Positions 37,401-52,400 of a stretch of DNA of 64,000 nucleotides are shown in pieces. Where the stretch lies: positions 1,178,001-1,242,000 of the forward strand of contig NC_088316.1 of NCBI RefSeq assembly GCF_910592395.1. Direction: 5' to 3'. Position 1 is the first letter of the stretch. Every line of letters begins with the position of its first letter. The notes under the pieces were generated by a model, which saw nothing but the letters and a program-made list of their open reading frames with translations, did not search any database and was not told the DNA's origin. A program made the position numbers and the translations under genes. The DNA comes from Lineus longissimus. Its lineage: Eukaryota; Nemertea; Pilidiophora; Heteronemertea; Lineidae.

Positions 37401-40400
37401 GTCTACAGAGTCCACAGGTGGCGCCGCTGGTTGGTCCGCATCAGGCACTGAAAATAGAGGTCAAACAAGTTGTAAACAGTGCATAAATATGATCATAAGA
37501 TAATATAATGAACTATGTGCTGCAGCTGCTGTCTCCAAGTGACATCCCGCAGCTACAATCAGTCCTTCACATTAGTCCTCGGGCAGCTGGCCGTGTGATG
37601 AGCGCACTGCCTTTATGGAGGCATGTCCATGTCTTGGACTATGGAGGGGTCCAAGTCCAGCCAGTCCGAGTTTAGCCCATTCCGTGGCTCCACTTCAGGA
37701 CAGACAATTCGGAGCCATATTATGGTAAACGTGTTGAATATATACCGGTAACTTGTTTTTCATTTAGCAGCTGTCTCCTCCTAAGGTCAAGGTCGCGAAC
37801 TCCCAGCTCGGAGCACAACAGACGGTTATCAATCAAGAGAGGCGACTATTTTTAGATTTACCATTTCGTTTATAACTTCTTGAGGCTTCAATCATCAACA
37901 CCCGCACTGGCGTTGGAGCTATGGGAACACCCCTCCCCCAGGCCCCATGCCGAAAGGCCAACTACCTCTCACAGAGCATAGAAATAGTTACAGAATCTAC
38001 TACAAACCAAGGAGGGCGGCACCGCCGAGTGATTGATGCCCATGACAGATGTGGGGCAAGATGACATCCATCAGAGGAGGGGCAGGGCTGTCAACACACT
38101 CCATAATTCAGTGGCATCAACTACACAACAAGTTTTATCGAACCAGAATATGTATGAGCATATTCAACTGGTGTCAAAGCACAACACTTTCCGCACCATG
38201 TGATTGGCCCAACCAAAGCCCTTCTTCAGACTCCCAGGGAAAAGTGTGGCTAATACTGACTACATTTACTACACTACTAGTGAGTACTAGTAAAAGTCAT
38301 GATATTTTTGGTCTGCCCTTTTGATTCAGCTCATTACACAATTAAACTTTGGACCTCTTGAGTAGTGCTATAGGACGACACCACCCATTCATTTCCTGCT
38401 GCAGACATCCCCCTCCCGTCCAACGTCTGTTAACACTTTAAGACACAGTTTCAAAATTTGCTCCGGGTAACTGATTACAACCAAATCTTTTAGAATCCTC
38501 AACAACTGGACACATTTTCTGCAATTTTTAACAAAAGATAAGAAACGTTGTACGTACCGTCTTCTGGTTTGAGTCCACAAACTTGGCAGAGACACTCGAC
38601 CCACTTGTTCATCTCATTCTCCGAATCCACCGCCAAGTAATATGTACGATCCTTCTTCTTGAATTTCGTCTTTATTGCAAAGAGATGAGCATAATGAGAG
38701 GAGTCAAGCGAGGAGATGATCTGCTCCGTCAGTTCCAAGTCGATGCTGCCTGTCTTACGACGACACGTCTCATCTTCGTAATAATCGAGTGCGAAGTATC
38801 CGGGGAGACTACCCAGAGGCTTATGAAGCACGAAATAACGTCGACGCCATTTCTGTAATGAGACGACAATAGGAGATTTATTTTATTACGTAATTCAATT
38901 AACGATCAATTTAAATAAATCTACATAGCTTTGTTTTGTGCTGAAAATCAATTATTCTGGACAAGTAATTAAGAGTAGGCGGATTGAAAAAAGATAAACT
39001 TGAATTAAGTACACTTTCTGAGTAAACAGCTATTACAACTGATATTCTAAATCCCCTGATGCGACGATTGTGAAGTCAAAACCAATTGACAAGACCATTT
39101 GTTAGAAAAGGGTTGAATGGGTTAAACTGTCCTTTCCATCACTCAGGCAAACACGCCATTAATGCCCCACAACCCCGTGGAGGACAGGCCATTAATCAAT
39201 AATATATTCCTTCATCAAGTATTGTAAGAACGAAGTAGAGGACAGAATTACCATACAAATGACGCAGAATCTGATTAATGATTGATCATCAATCTCTGAC
39301 GATCGATGCCACGTTTCAGCGGCCACGGCGGACATATGTGGAAAAACCACACATTTTTTATCACCGTTAAATATTTTATCAATAGTTTGACGAAAAAGTC
39401 TAGATACAAGACAAACAAAACCTCCAGTTCCGTATCAATTCCTTGAACCTCAATTCCATCTCAACCTACTGTAGGAGACAGTTTGTTAATGGCTGTAGGT
39501 CTAAACCTAAATCCTTCAGTAGGAGACAAACTTGCCATTTCTCATAACGCTCCTGCGTAGCTTGCCTTGGCTGCTTAGCATTCCTTCACCCACCTGGCAC
39601 TTCTTGCCTCCCCCACACTCCCTAAGTGCTCTGACATCGGCATACTCAAGATATGCCCGATTCTTACAGCCTTCATATTATCGATTAGTAATATAGGCCA
39701 TTTCTGCATTGATTTAGTCTATCCCAAGCACGATACACCCACAACTAAGAAGTTTTTCAGCTGCAATGCCGGACCTTCCCCACCACCGAGAAGTGCTCCT
39801 TTGATACGATGGCTGATTCCAAGTCTTCATACTTTTGATGATAAGTAGTATATAATAGACCATTTCTGAATTGCTTTTTTGGACTCACGAGCATGTAGGA
39901 CTCACGAGGTTTCCCAACTGGCAACTGGGGAACCTTCCCTACACACCCGAAGTGCTCCTCTGATACGATGGTAGACTCCTGTAATGAGAAGTCGGCCATT
40001 TGTGCATTGAGTTGTGCCTAGAGTCACATTTCAGATGCAGCCAAATCCCCAGAGTCATGGCAAAGGCTTTCCAACAAGCAACGTTACAAATCCCACTCCT
40101 AATCTCCAACAACTTGTTGAGATGCCATGCCCCGAACCTCCCCCACACATCCCAAGTACCCCTCTGACACACTAAAGATATGGTAGATTCTTACAGCCTA
40201 CATATCTTTGATGAGAAGTACGTGCTCTTGACTTGCCCATCTAAGACCAGTTAACTAAGGGGTTGACATAGGTACCACCATTTTAGCTAGAAATTGAAAT
40301 CCTAAAGCAACTAGAACTTCTTCAACTGAAATGTATGCCTATTTAAAACTTGGGAGGCTGTTCTCTGAAAAACAAAGAACATTGAAATTGGCATTCACTT

Positions 40401-43400
40401 CGTTTTGAAGGAGTTCTGATTGCTTTAGGATTTCACAGTGTAGCCAAAATGGTGGTACCAATCTGGTCAACCCTTAATTTAGGAAATGATGGGCTCCAGT
40501 AAATGTGGGCTACATTGCGAAATAGGTGATGAGCAAAGAATTGGGTCACTACATGTATTTGATGTGGGGGACACTGGGAATTTGGGTCATTTTATCTTAT
40601 CATCATGTTGGATTTTTAACTCATTTCCAGTGGCTCCTACAGTTGTTCCGAAACTCAAGCCAGTCTAGTTACAACAAACGGCAGCGTACCCCTTTAAAAT
40701 ATCAAGGTTTATCTTATCACAACACATTCCCATGAGATATTTCAAGGCAACACATCGAGGAGAGTGATTAATAGGTACTATAGACTATTGTTCTTATCAA
40801 TATTCCCACTAACCTTTCACTAACCCATACATCAAACCGTCTGCTCACTTGCGATTTATTAGTCTTTGGTAAAATCTCTTAAAATACGAACAACCATGAC
40901 CCACAAAATAAAATTTGAGAATTTTTTTTCTTTGAAAAAAATTGAAATCGTAATCATTTCTGAATTTTTTGGTGAATGCAAAAAAGGATGCACAAACATT
41001 GAGTGGTTCACAGTATCCTGCCCTCTCATCAAGTTATCTTGAAATGCCTTATCTTGGCAAATATACACCAGCAGGTATCTGCATATTCACCTTGATATCC
41101 ATCTGCCACAGTTTCAAACTTGTGACCACAATGAACTCATGTCATGTCACAGTCTACAGGAGGTGACTATTATTTCAACCTGGAACAAGTTCAAAGTTAT
41201 TTTGATCTATACTACCAGTACAAACATGTAGTGCAGGGATGTCAGAGAAAAAGCTAAGACATTTATCCGTTTGAAAATCTTGTCCTTTGAACTGTTCTTA
41301 CTTACAAAAATGTGAGTCTAAAATGCTTATTTTTGGTCCGATTAAAAAGATTCAAGGTTAAACAGAGAGCTGAAGCAAAGACCTTTTCATTTTTGCTGTC
41401 TTGAACACTTTTCTATAGGAGAAATAAATGGAAATACTCCAAACGTCTTTGCATCCCTGATTGCGTCTGACTTGCGGAACAGTGAACTCCCTGGAGGATA
41501 GAACAGAAGCTGGAAATCCAGGGCTGGAAAACAACAAAGCGAAGTGATGACCACATCTAACAGACCGTGATCTATTATTACACGAAATCAATAGAACGAT
41601 TACAAAGCGAGAATGTACTCTATGACTGCCAGTCTAAGATCGGTGTGAGCGAGAAACAATGTCCTCTGACCCTCAGTGTTTTTGTGTCAGGCGAACGCAG
41701 CAAGGTGAGTGTGTAGGGTGAACTATTGAAAAACATGATTTTCATGGAAATTTGGGACAAAAAGCGTTGTTATGCCCCTCCTTTGAGCCTATAGCCCAAA
41801 TCCCTCGAGCCTATTGCCCCCCTGGTATAGGGGTCAAAACAGTCACCCACAGTAGTTTTGGAAAAGACGCAAGTGCCAAATGGCTGGCTAGTCTGTCCTG
41901 ATCACACGTCATTGCCTTCTTACCTTAGTATAGATTCTACATGTTCTACCAATGACTTTGGTAAGACCAGGCACACAAACTAAATGAACAAGTACTTCTC
42001 CCTCTAAATCAAATCATGTTATCAAACAGACCTAGAAAATTTGAAATATTTTCATGATAACCGCAAAACCTATATTCGTTGCATTTCATAAATGCAGGTT
42101 ATGCAAATGTCTCTGAAATACATTTACAATCTACAGTTTAAATACTGTACTGTTTCCTCCTCAACTCCAAAGCTATTTGCAAGTAAGTGTGTTATTTGCT
42201 ATCAACTTGAACCTTCACATGCCATGATGTTAGAATTCAAATTCCAGGCCACATACAAGAAATGACGACATATCTAAGACATTGAAGTGTACTGATTTGA
42301 AAATATGACATAATCAACTCATACTTTAAAAATATTTCGTTGAAATATTTGTGGCTTTTTTACGTGACAAAAATCGCAGTCTGTGTAGCTGCTTGGCATC
42401 ATGCAGCCACATTAGCTTGTCTAACCTTGACTGTTTGCAAGGGAACATTTTCTCACACTCAAACAGCACACCTGACATTATCCCCAAACTGTTGTCAGCA
42501 GAATGACCTATGATAACCCGACAAAAAGAACATATCGTCACCAGGAATTATCTTTACAGATCAAATGGTCTACAAAAAGTTGCACCTATAGCTGGTCCTC
42601 ATTGGTCCGTGACATGGTATTGTTGGGAATGACGGAACGAATCTCTAATGGGCCGTATATCACCAGAAGTACAACAGATCAAGGGCGAGGGGACTGGACC
42701 CACAGCCAGGTAGCATCAATGACCGATCGGAAGAAGATTCTGGCAAAATGGTGCCATTATGTCAATCCACCAAGAACGCTAGCGAGAAATCAACTCCACA
42801 GAAGCTGGATAGTGTGATAACGAGAACGAACTTAACACACCCTTAAAATAATGGAAGAAATTACTCGCCAAAGGGTAGTACTTTGAAGGGCGGGAAATTC
42901 CAAGTAACTGTGGGCGTCGCAAACAATTTTATTGAGTTATCACGCAAGATAATACACTTGGAAAGAAACAATTAAGTGAATTACACTGCTGACAAACCTT
43001 CTGGGCAAAGTTTCACGTAACGAGGAAAATTCGTAATTTTGGTTTGGGAGAAAGCTTACAGAAAATCCTTTCAATGGAATCGGTCCATACTTAGTAGATT
43101 CAATCGATCTCGGTGATTACATACCTTTGATAAACAAGTCTACGTAAATGCTACATTTGAATCAGCGCCACTGGTGACAGAAGTTGGAACCAGATTTCAG
43201 AGGTGTCTGCCATAGAGAGAGTGCTACCTTAGGTAGTCCATACCGGTTACCATTTCGGCCGGATGACATCGGCAATTTCCAAAGACGTTCACCACAGTCA
43301 AAATTTTTTGATATGGCCGTTTGCTGTTGATATGTATTTTTCACGACAGGTAATAATAAACTGGAAAGCTAGAGTTATTTTTAAAATGATACTCTCAGAG

Positions 43401-46400
43401 CACACAAACTACCCAAACCTTCCAAATGAACGCCGCTATTGATCAATCACTATGTGAAAATAATCACACAATATGACTTGGCGATGAGGAGATGAACTGT
43501 ATCAAACTAACCAGTCGTGACTGGGTGTAACCAGACTCGCCACGTTTGGTTTGTTTAGTCACTCTAACAAGAGTTATTACACAGGTTTCGCAATACTTAC
43601 AAAGAGCGATGAATAAACAGAGTATGAAATATGCAAATGTGTTTATTGATGACTTTTTAAAAAAGTTTCCGATTCCACGAACGATAATTTACGAGTGTCG
43701 CGTATATCCATTAGCACATGACCTGATGACATGAAAGACCTTCATAACTCGTACTTCGTCGGAAGTGAATATGGGATGACGAAAGTCAGTCACACACAGC
43801 TTGTCAAGGGTGGGCAGGGCCCCCTTCAAGAGTCATATATTGATTGTTTGTAATTTTGATAAAGAAATTTGACTAATCTGTCCGCCCACCCATCTCATCT
43901 CCCCCTCCCACACCTCCACCTGGTAATGATGTAACTTTTGGAGGAAACACTGTTACAAAACAACAGGGTGGATTTAAGCAGGGAGGGCAGGGGGGCAACT
44001 GCTCCCTGGACGTCTTTGAAAAACATCCATTTCAAGGAGATTTGGCCACTTTTGGGACAAAAAGTGCTGTTTTTCCCCCCCTCCCTCGACCACAGGTTAT
44101 ATACGGCCCTGAACAGATTCGAAATTGTTCGAGCAAAAATGCTTTTGTTAATTCCACTAAATAAGGCTACAATATGCAGTGTTGAATCATAAGGTACATG
44201 GCTCAATTATGAATAGATATATTAGATATATGCGCTACAATGTTTTGATGTCATGAGATGGAGCCAACCCAACGTGAACAGATGTACCGGGATTATTCAT
44301 CGTCATGTGATATGAAAACAATAGCATAATACGCAGATGACATCCTCACTTTATAAACCAGTTGTCACGGACATTTCCATACACAAAGGATGACGGCATA
44401 AAATAAGAAAAAAAACCACATTTCAATCATAGATATTTCGTTTGGAGTAATCAATCTGTAACGCATGAAATGAATCATGGTCCACTTAAACCAGAGTCAT
44501 TTACATGCTCCTTCATGTGAAAGTCACCAAATTATATAAGCTGGGTTTTTTAAACGATTGGCCCGGAACACCAGATACAATAGACCACTGTTTACTCTGA
44601 TCTGACGCACACAAAGAGCCTGGGTTTTTAGCCCGAATGGCCCAGGGAACGAGACGCAACGGACCATGGCTTACTGTTCTATTCGATGGACGTAGAGCCT
44701 GAAGTTTGTCACCCAAAAGGCCCAGGACACGATCCCGGGAGCTGCAGCTTGTTAAATAGACACAAAACCTGTAGGCCATCAAGGCTCCTAATCTGCACAA
44801 TCCCAAGGTTCAATGAAAACCAGTCGGGTCCAAAATACAATCGAGCAAAAAACCAACACAATTTACGAATCTGTGATCGAACACAATTGAATTCTTTTTA
44901 TCACCACATATCAGTACTGCAAACGTATTTTTATGCAGAATTGCCAGACATGTCCAGAAAAAAACATAGCACAATTTAATTTTTGGGAAAGTTCAAGTGT
45001 GGGCCAGGTATGAGTTGTTATTGATGCCAAGAATAATGTTACTGAACTCAATGTTATTGCTCAATTATAGAATGAACCTGATCGAATTAATCCAACACCA
45101 CAGATGGAGTACTTGTTTTTAGTCTTGCATTATGGCACGTGATTGCATGATTCTGGTCTTGCATCACAACACGTGATTGCATGATTCTGGTCTTGCATCT
45201 TGGCACGTGATTGCGTGATTCTGGTCTTGCATCATGGCACATGATTGCATGATTCTGGTCTTGCATCACAACACGTGATTGCGTGATTCTGGTCTTGCAT
45301 CACAACACGTGATTGCGTGATTCTGGTCTTGCATCACAACACGTGATTGCGTGATTCTGGTCTTGCATCATGGCACGTGATTGCGTGATTCTGGTCTTGC
45401 ATCACAACGCGTGATTGCATGAATCTGGTCTTGCATCATGGCACGTGATTGCGTGATTCTGGTCTTGCATCATGGCACGTGATTGCGTGATTCTGGTCTT
45501 GCATCACAACACGTGATTGCGTGATTCTGGTCTTGCATCATGGCACGTGATTGCGTGATTCTGGTCTTGCATCACAACGCGTGATTGCATGAATCTGGTC
45601 TTGCATCTTGGCACGTGATTGCGTGATTCTGGTCTTGCATCACAACACGTGATTGCATGAATTTGGTCTTGCATCACAACACGTGATTGCATGATTCTGG
45701 TCTTGCATCACAACACGTGATTGCATGATTCTGGTCTTGCATCACAACACGTGATTGCATGATTCTGGTCTTGCATCACAACACGTGATTGCATGATTCT
45801 GGTCTTGCATCACAACACGTGATTGCATGATTCTGGTCTTGCATCACAACGCGTGATTGCATGAATCTGGTCTTGCCTCTTGGCGCGTGATTCTGGTCTT
45901 GCATTGCGGCACATGATTGCATGATTTTGGTCTTGCAGAAGGGATAATGATTGCATGATTTTGTCTTGCCTCTTGGCATGAGATTGCATGATTCTGAAAT
46001 CCTACCTACAAGCTGGGAAAGGTGTTTCTAACAGAGCTATATCAGGGCCACTGACATGGTTTAGAGCGTGTTGGAATTGCACTGAAGACAACAATTACTG
46101 TACTATTTATATTCGACATTGCGGTAGATGCTGTCATGGTCTTGAATACCAGGACAATACAATCTGGTAGAAACCATTGAAATACCCTCCTGGATCACAT
46201 AAAAGACCATTCCCAATGCAGCAGTGCATCTCAAAAGAAGCTAACTGGCACTGGCCAACGCCATTGATTCAATCCCATGCAGTGCCCTTAACTTTAGGCA
46301 AACACCCATCATCAAATTACAGAAAATCAAGCGAAAATACCATTGCATTTAAGACCCATTTGACCCCCTAGTTCATGCCTATAGTCCCCCTTTAACTAAG

Positions 46401-49400
46401 CATGTGCATGGCTCATTTTGAATGCTCTGATCTGAATACAGTTTCGAGCCTCTCCATCAGGTTGCACATGACGATCATGATTTACATGCAACCCTGTAGC
46501 AACGTTATAAACGCAAAGCTCAGGATGCATTCCATTTGCAGCGTATACTCAATATTCATAACACTAAAGCCCAACACAGAATCTAGACAGTGTAAAAAAA
46601 CTCACCAAGCTAACTGAGAATTCACCTGTGCATGTTGAAGCTCTCCAGGTAAAATGCACTTGCTATAGAGTAATAATCCAATTTGTGTACACTTGAAACA
46701 CAGTGCACGATTTCTAAGACGACTTATCCATTGTATTCTACACAGTATATTCCAATGGGCCCAGTATTTGACCGGTCAATTCGATCTACTGTTTATCCAA
46801 AGTGCTATAAACTTATCTCCGAATGCAATATTTTCTTGTCGGTGTAATTAAGTGTCTAGGAGCCAGCGGAGGACGTTGTTATTATGTACGCAGGATATGT
46901 TCAATAGAAAACTTATCACAGAGGCCGAGGGCAAATATAGAACATGATTTATGATATCAACACTTAACAATAGGTGGTAGCACTTGCAGGTGCTGTTCTG
47001 GAAATCAAACCCACTCAATTGATACAGATCAAATCGATACGAATCTGACCACAATTTCACATAGCTCCCTTTTCAAAGTCAGAAATGACGTGAAATTGCT
47101 TTTGAAGACCCCTTAAACGATTTTCCACTTTTTATGAATCGTACTACCATGTGCTAATGAATGATTATAAAATAGGTCTATTGGCACCTGTAAATTGGAG
47201 GAATTCATATCACAATCTTTTGTGACCCTATGATAAGCGTAAACCTGACAAAATACAAAGGTCTGCATTCCTTTCCTTTACAAATGAAAACAACAACAAT
47301 GAGCTTTACAGTCCCATTGACATGCTTGTTAGCTTACAAAGAAGGAGTTAACATGCTTGTAACAGTCACGGGGTTAAAGGGCCAGTACACCTTTCCTGGC
47401 TTTGTTACAAATTGACCTGCTCGTGATGATATAGACACACTAGACATGCCAAGTTTCATAGCGCTGGACACAACACAATATTCAACCGAGGAAAAGTCCA
47501 AAAAATTGAACTCTAAATACCTGTGTTAATTTAATGAGAAATTGGGACAGAGTAAATCGCACAACACTGAATGATGTGACAGTAATTAGTGAACTTGAAA
47601 CAATGAAATAGTGCCACACCAAAGATTCATGCTTAAATATCAAAAGATGTAGCTGCCCCAGTTTTGGTGAGAAAATGAAACGTTTTAAAGAATTTGGAGT
47701 GGAAAAAAATGTGCTTATCCCCATTGTGGTGAGAAAAAGGTTAATTTTAGAGAATTTGGAGAGGAAAAACAAATATTGTGTTTGAAAATTCCTGGCAGGA
47801 TGGGATTGGGTGAAAGGGGTGAACCAATGTACCATGCTGGAACAGAACCTTGGGGTCCAACACCTAAACCTCACATTACAGGGGAAACTAAATCTATGGC
47901 TACTCATGGGTGACTATTCTAGTGATTGCACATCGGTCAAAACAAGCACCTTCCTGAATTTATTGCAACCCACTGGTGAAACTGAAAATGACTTCCCGAG
48001 CAACTGCTCGTTGGTCAAAATCAAAGCGATTCAACATGTCGCCAATGAGTTGCATGTGATCTAATCAGCTGAGTGAAAAAAACAAGCTTAACAAAAGCTA
48101 GAAACAACAAAGAATTAGAAACAACAAAGAATTAGAAAGAACGATTTCAAAGTAACGTATTGATATTTGCAAAGAATAATCAAGACTAAGAACTTGAAAC
48201 TTCAGAAGTCACCAAAACTTGTCTTTTTTCAAAAGCAGCCAGACATTTCCTGAACTTGGATTTTGATTTTTTAATTGATACCTTTTTCACATTCGCTAAT
48301 ACTAACCACTCAAAAATTCGTTAAACTATTTGAGGTCTGTAATTTGTGACAGAAATCAAGCAACAGCCAGTCAAATGTAGAGATAGCTATTGCATAGGGG
48401 CTGAACCCCTATAACTTAGTACCTTGAGCTAGAATAGGCGATATAGAATTGCTTCCACATTCTTAGTCTTTATCAATTCTTGGTATATTAGCTCTGAACA
48501 TCAGGACAACAATTGACAACAAGGAATATTGAATGATGAATAAAGAATAAAGAATATAAAGCACACAAATAAAAATTAGCTAAAACGTCATTTTTCGGGT
48601 AACACACCAATTTTCGAAAAAAAGACAAAAATCAAAATGTTTCCATATTCTTGATTTTTTGGGGGTAAAGATATTGTTCACTACCAATACCACCCCATAA
48701 ATGCCAAGTAATTCGACCCTTTTTAGTAGAAGTCCAAATCTCCAAAATCATCAGTAAATGGGAGCAACTGCAACTGGTGCCCCCCCCCCCACCGCCCCTG
48801 GGAAAAAATAAAAGTGACCAACAATGACACAGAGACAGAGACATCTGGTGGGAATTTGCAACAACACTAAACTGAAAAGGCCAACGCAGTGCTGCCATCT
48901 ATGAAATAAAAGCCATACTCACCAATAAATTACCGCCAAAACAGAATGGCTGGGCAAGAGAAAGCAATAGAAATTAAATATTTTGGGAATGAAGCCATTG
49001 TCATAGCAACAGATTAACCCAATAGAAAAAGCATTCAATTGAAATTTCTACCAAAGTACTTTGTGCATTATAACAAGACAAATACAATTAGCCTATAAGA
49101 AGTTGTCAGGGAAAGGGGTATTTATTCTGAGCCTATATATCTTTTTTAAATCTTTTACGTGAAAAAAGACTTAGTGTCTTGACGGAGGCGCCCAGATGTT
49201 TTTTATGTGAATTTCCCCAAATTCATGACAATTTTCGGGGACCCAGGCATCTGGAGCACCCGCTCTATAAATACACGTACGTCATGACAATGACAAAATG
49301 ACAAATTCCATTTGTTCCACTCAGTATTTTCAAACAATAGATTTGGTGTTCTTCCTGCTAAAACAACCAACATATTACTTTTTTCAAAACATTTCCTGAA

Positions 49401-52400
49401 TGAAGTCCAAAGGTTAAAGCTTTGAGAAGGAACAATAAAAGAAGTCAAGTATGTCAGTGGGCATGTGAAACTGAGTGGAAAAATAACAATGAATGTTACA
49501 TCATCAATTTTATTTGGGCTAAATCCACTGCATAACTTCTATTATTGACGTTTACACCATATGCATTTGAGCCTTGATATTTTCAGGCCTGGCGCTGAAT
49601 CGAACCATCTTCCAGAGTGGCCCGCCTCGAATACCTGGATTCACAAATCACCAAAGTTTTTGATTTGACCTACTTTTCATGGTCACAGAGGTCAAATAGC
49701 GAAAATAGACCGCTATTGGTTTCCGAAGTATCTGGACCAGTATTGTCACTATTGATGGGTTTGGTCCTTTGTAAACAGAGCTTTAGTCATTGCCATGTTT
49801 TGCAAAAGCAAAAACATCTGCATAGGTCTACATTCAGAGCATGTTTCTAACCTAACTCTAGAATTTGCAAACATTTGGAGGAGAGGGTCCAAGATACACC
49901 ATGCCAGATCTGGCCAGTTTGAGACAGGGCAGAGCCCGAATTGTTATGGGGGGGGGGGAGGGGGTAATTCTTGATAGTTGTACTACATTTGCACCCACAA
50001 CCACATTATTAATGCGCATAAAACGCCAAGATTGGACAGGTGACCTGTTTTTCCAAGATTAATTGGATCTCATGCCATTGAATTGTCAAGATGACTTTTT
50101 CCACGAGCTTTGCCTTTCATCTGAGTCAACCCCAATACTGTGTATGCTCAAGTTTCCATGTTTTTAATGAGGAAAATACAGTTCCTCGTCTTGGCGGACA
50201 CATAGCAATGCCTGGCCACACTGTCTTGACAAAGAGAATTTTTAGTCACTTTGACATCTTGGCTTTCGATGGCCATAACCTTTTAGCAAGTGTCCCAAAT
50301 AATTGAAAATCGTAATCGAAACAGCTGAAATTAAAATGGATCTTTTCCATTTACCACGATATTCCCAGATGAAACATCGCCTTTATTGGCTCTCATGGAC
50401 TACCAAACAAGATCAACACGAGAATCAGGCACACAGTTTTTGCATTGACCTGCACTGAAAATTGCAGGTCAATGAAAACTACCTAAATTGCCCTATCATA
50501 ATTTGCTGCTTGTAATAATAGGCCTACCAAGTAAAACAGTCGGCCTAACTTCATTGTACAGTATAAAGCTTGGGAGCAGTTATGGTCTAATAGGCCTACA
50601 TAGTGGTCCAGACATCGATAGTGAGATCTGATTATCAAACTGTGAAAAGATTAAAGAGTTTTGAGAGATTACCACTGGTCACCAGTAACCAGGACCAGAT
50701 TACAGCTGGAAGACAACTAGACAACACACCATGAATATTTAATATTCTATCTTATCTAAACTGGATCTGGTCGAGAAAGCAACGCTTTTAGTGTATGGCG
50801 AATCAAACTGTTCTTCACCAGGGAGGAGACTATTCAGATACGACGCACATGCTAATTACCATCCACTAGTCCTCGATGACTATCCTGGCCGACAACCAAA
50901 AGAGTCAGCACCCAACCCTGGACAAGATGCCTGGATACACTTAAATGTCGTAGTCAGATAGGAAAAACAGCTTGTCAACAAAAAACAAAACACCATAATA
51001 CAGTACATGTACTGTACATAACAGCATATGTACACTAGAACATTAACTGATCTGTCATATGCATGATATTCGATATTTCAGCAATAATATGTGGTCACAG
51101 GCCGATTTGGCAGCTATTTGCTCTATTTGACCACTGTCATGACTATTATATTGTTTGAGACCTGCCATGATGTTATTTACATGTTGTGACGATAGCTGAG
51201 CCTGTGTACATAGTCTTAATAGATTTGTGCTAATAAACAATATGAGGGACAAGAGGAGCCTGGGCAAAGGATCAAGTGTGTGCAGGGAGAGTTGACAGAT
51301 GAAATCATACACTGGAAGTAAAAGACTGGGATTTGCGATCAAAGTATAGCTCCCCTTAACGGACATCACCCAAGGGGACAAGCATCATTTCAATCTCCAG
51401 AAAACATTTCAGGGGTCAATCAATCTTTTAGTTTTAATCGGTGAGTCTGGAGGAAACTGAAAGTCACAAACAGTGCACATACACAATGTATACATATGGC
51501 TCCAAAATGACACACACAGTAATATTGAATGAGAAATCATAAAGTCATTCCAGTCATATTTCTATCACAATGGATTCTTTGAACTCGAAGAATGACTGGA
51601 AAACATAACTGACATTCTTGACACCACAAGTCCAAATCACTGAACTTTCTTTATGCAGGTAACCTATTATAAACCCGGAAATATTCGGCGGCCATGTTAT
51701 TCTGCCAAAGTCACCTGGACGACTCTAGCCAAAGCGCTTTGAGCAAGGACCAGTCCCATTACGACTCTTACCAAAGCGCTTTGAACAAGGACCTGTCCCA
51801 TTACGCCTCCAGCCAAAGCGCTTTGAACAAGGACTTGTCACAGCTCTTGGCACTAATTGTTAATTTGTGGCCAGCGTAACTTCGTCAGACAGGGAAGTAA
51901 ATGTAGTTCGAATTAGGGCAAAACCACATCTCGGTCAAACTCAAACAGATCATGTTTTATTTTTAGACCAACTGATTTCATAATAGCAACCTGTCTTTTT
52001 TCGTTTTTGAGACAGAATACAAGCCCGTTCGGAAAACCCATGTTGATTATAATCTGAATGACAACCTTAACTCAACTTTTCAAATATTTCATGCAACTAT
52101 TTTTACATAGATCTCTAGTCTAACTCTATCCAACTTCCAAGCACATCACGGCTCAGGAAACCCCAAGCCAAAAAAACTTGAATCTCGCATTGGGTCATAC
52201 AATCTTCAGTAGCCGACTAAAGGCAAATTGGAGATTTCCGAAGCGACGTCAAGTCACCTCGAAGATCATACTCTACGATACAAAATTCCTCATGCCCCTA
52301 ACTATAATCTGCATGCCATACTGATGTTTAACTGAAGGAACCTTAAAGAAAGGGTTTGCCAGGGTTGGGAGTATCAATGGAGTCTCAGAACACAAGGACT

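Noticed and set aside
45109-45985. CRISPR-like array (regular 34-bp spacing)
   Set aside because: Units are contiguous repeats without unique spacers, in an animal intron.
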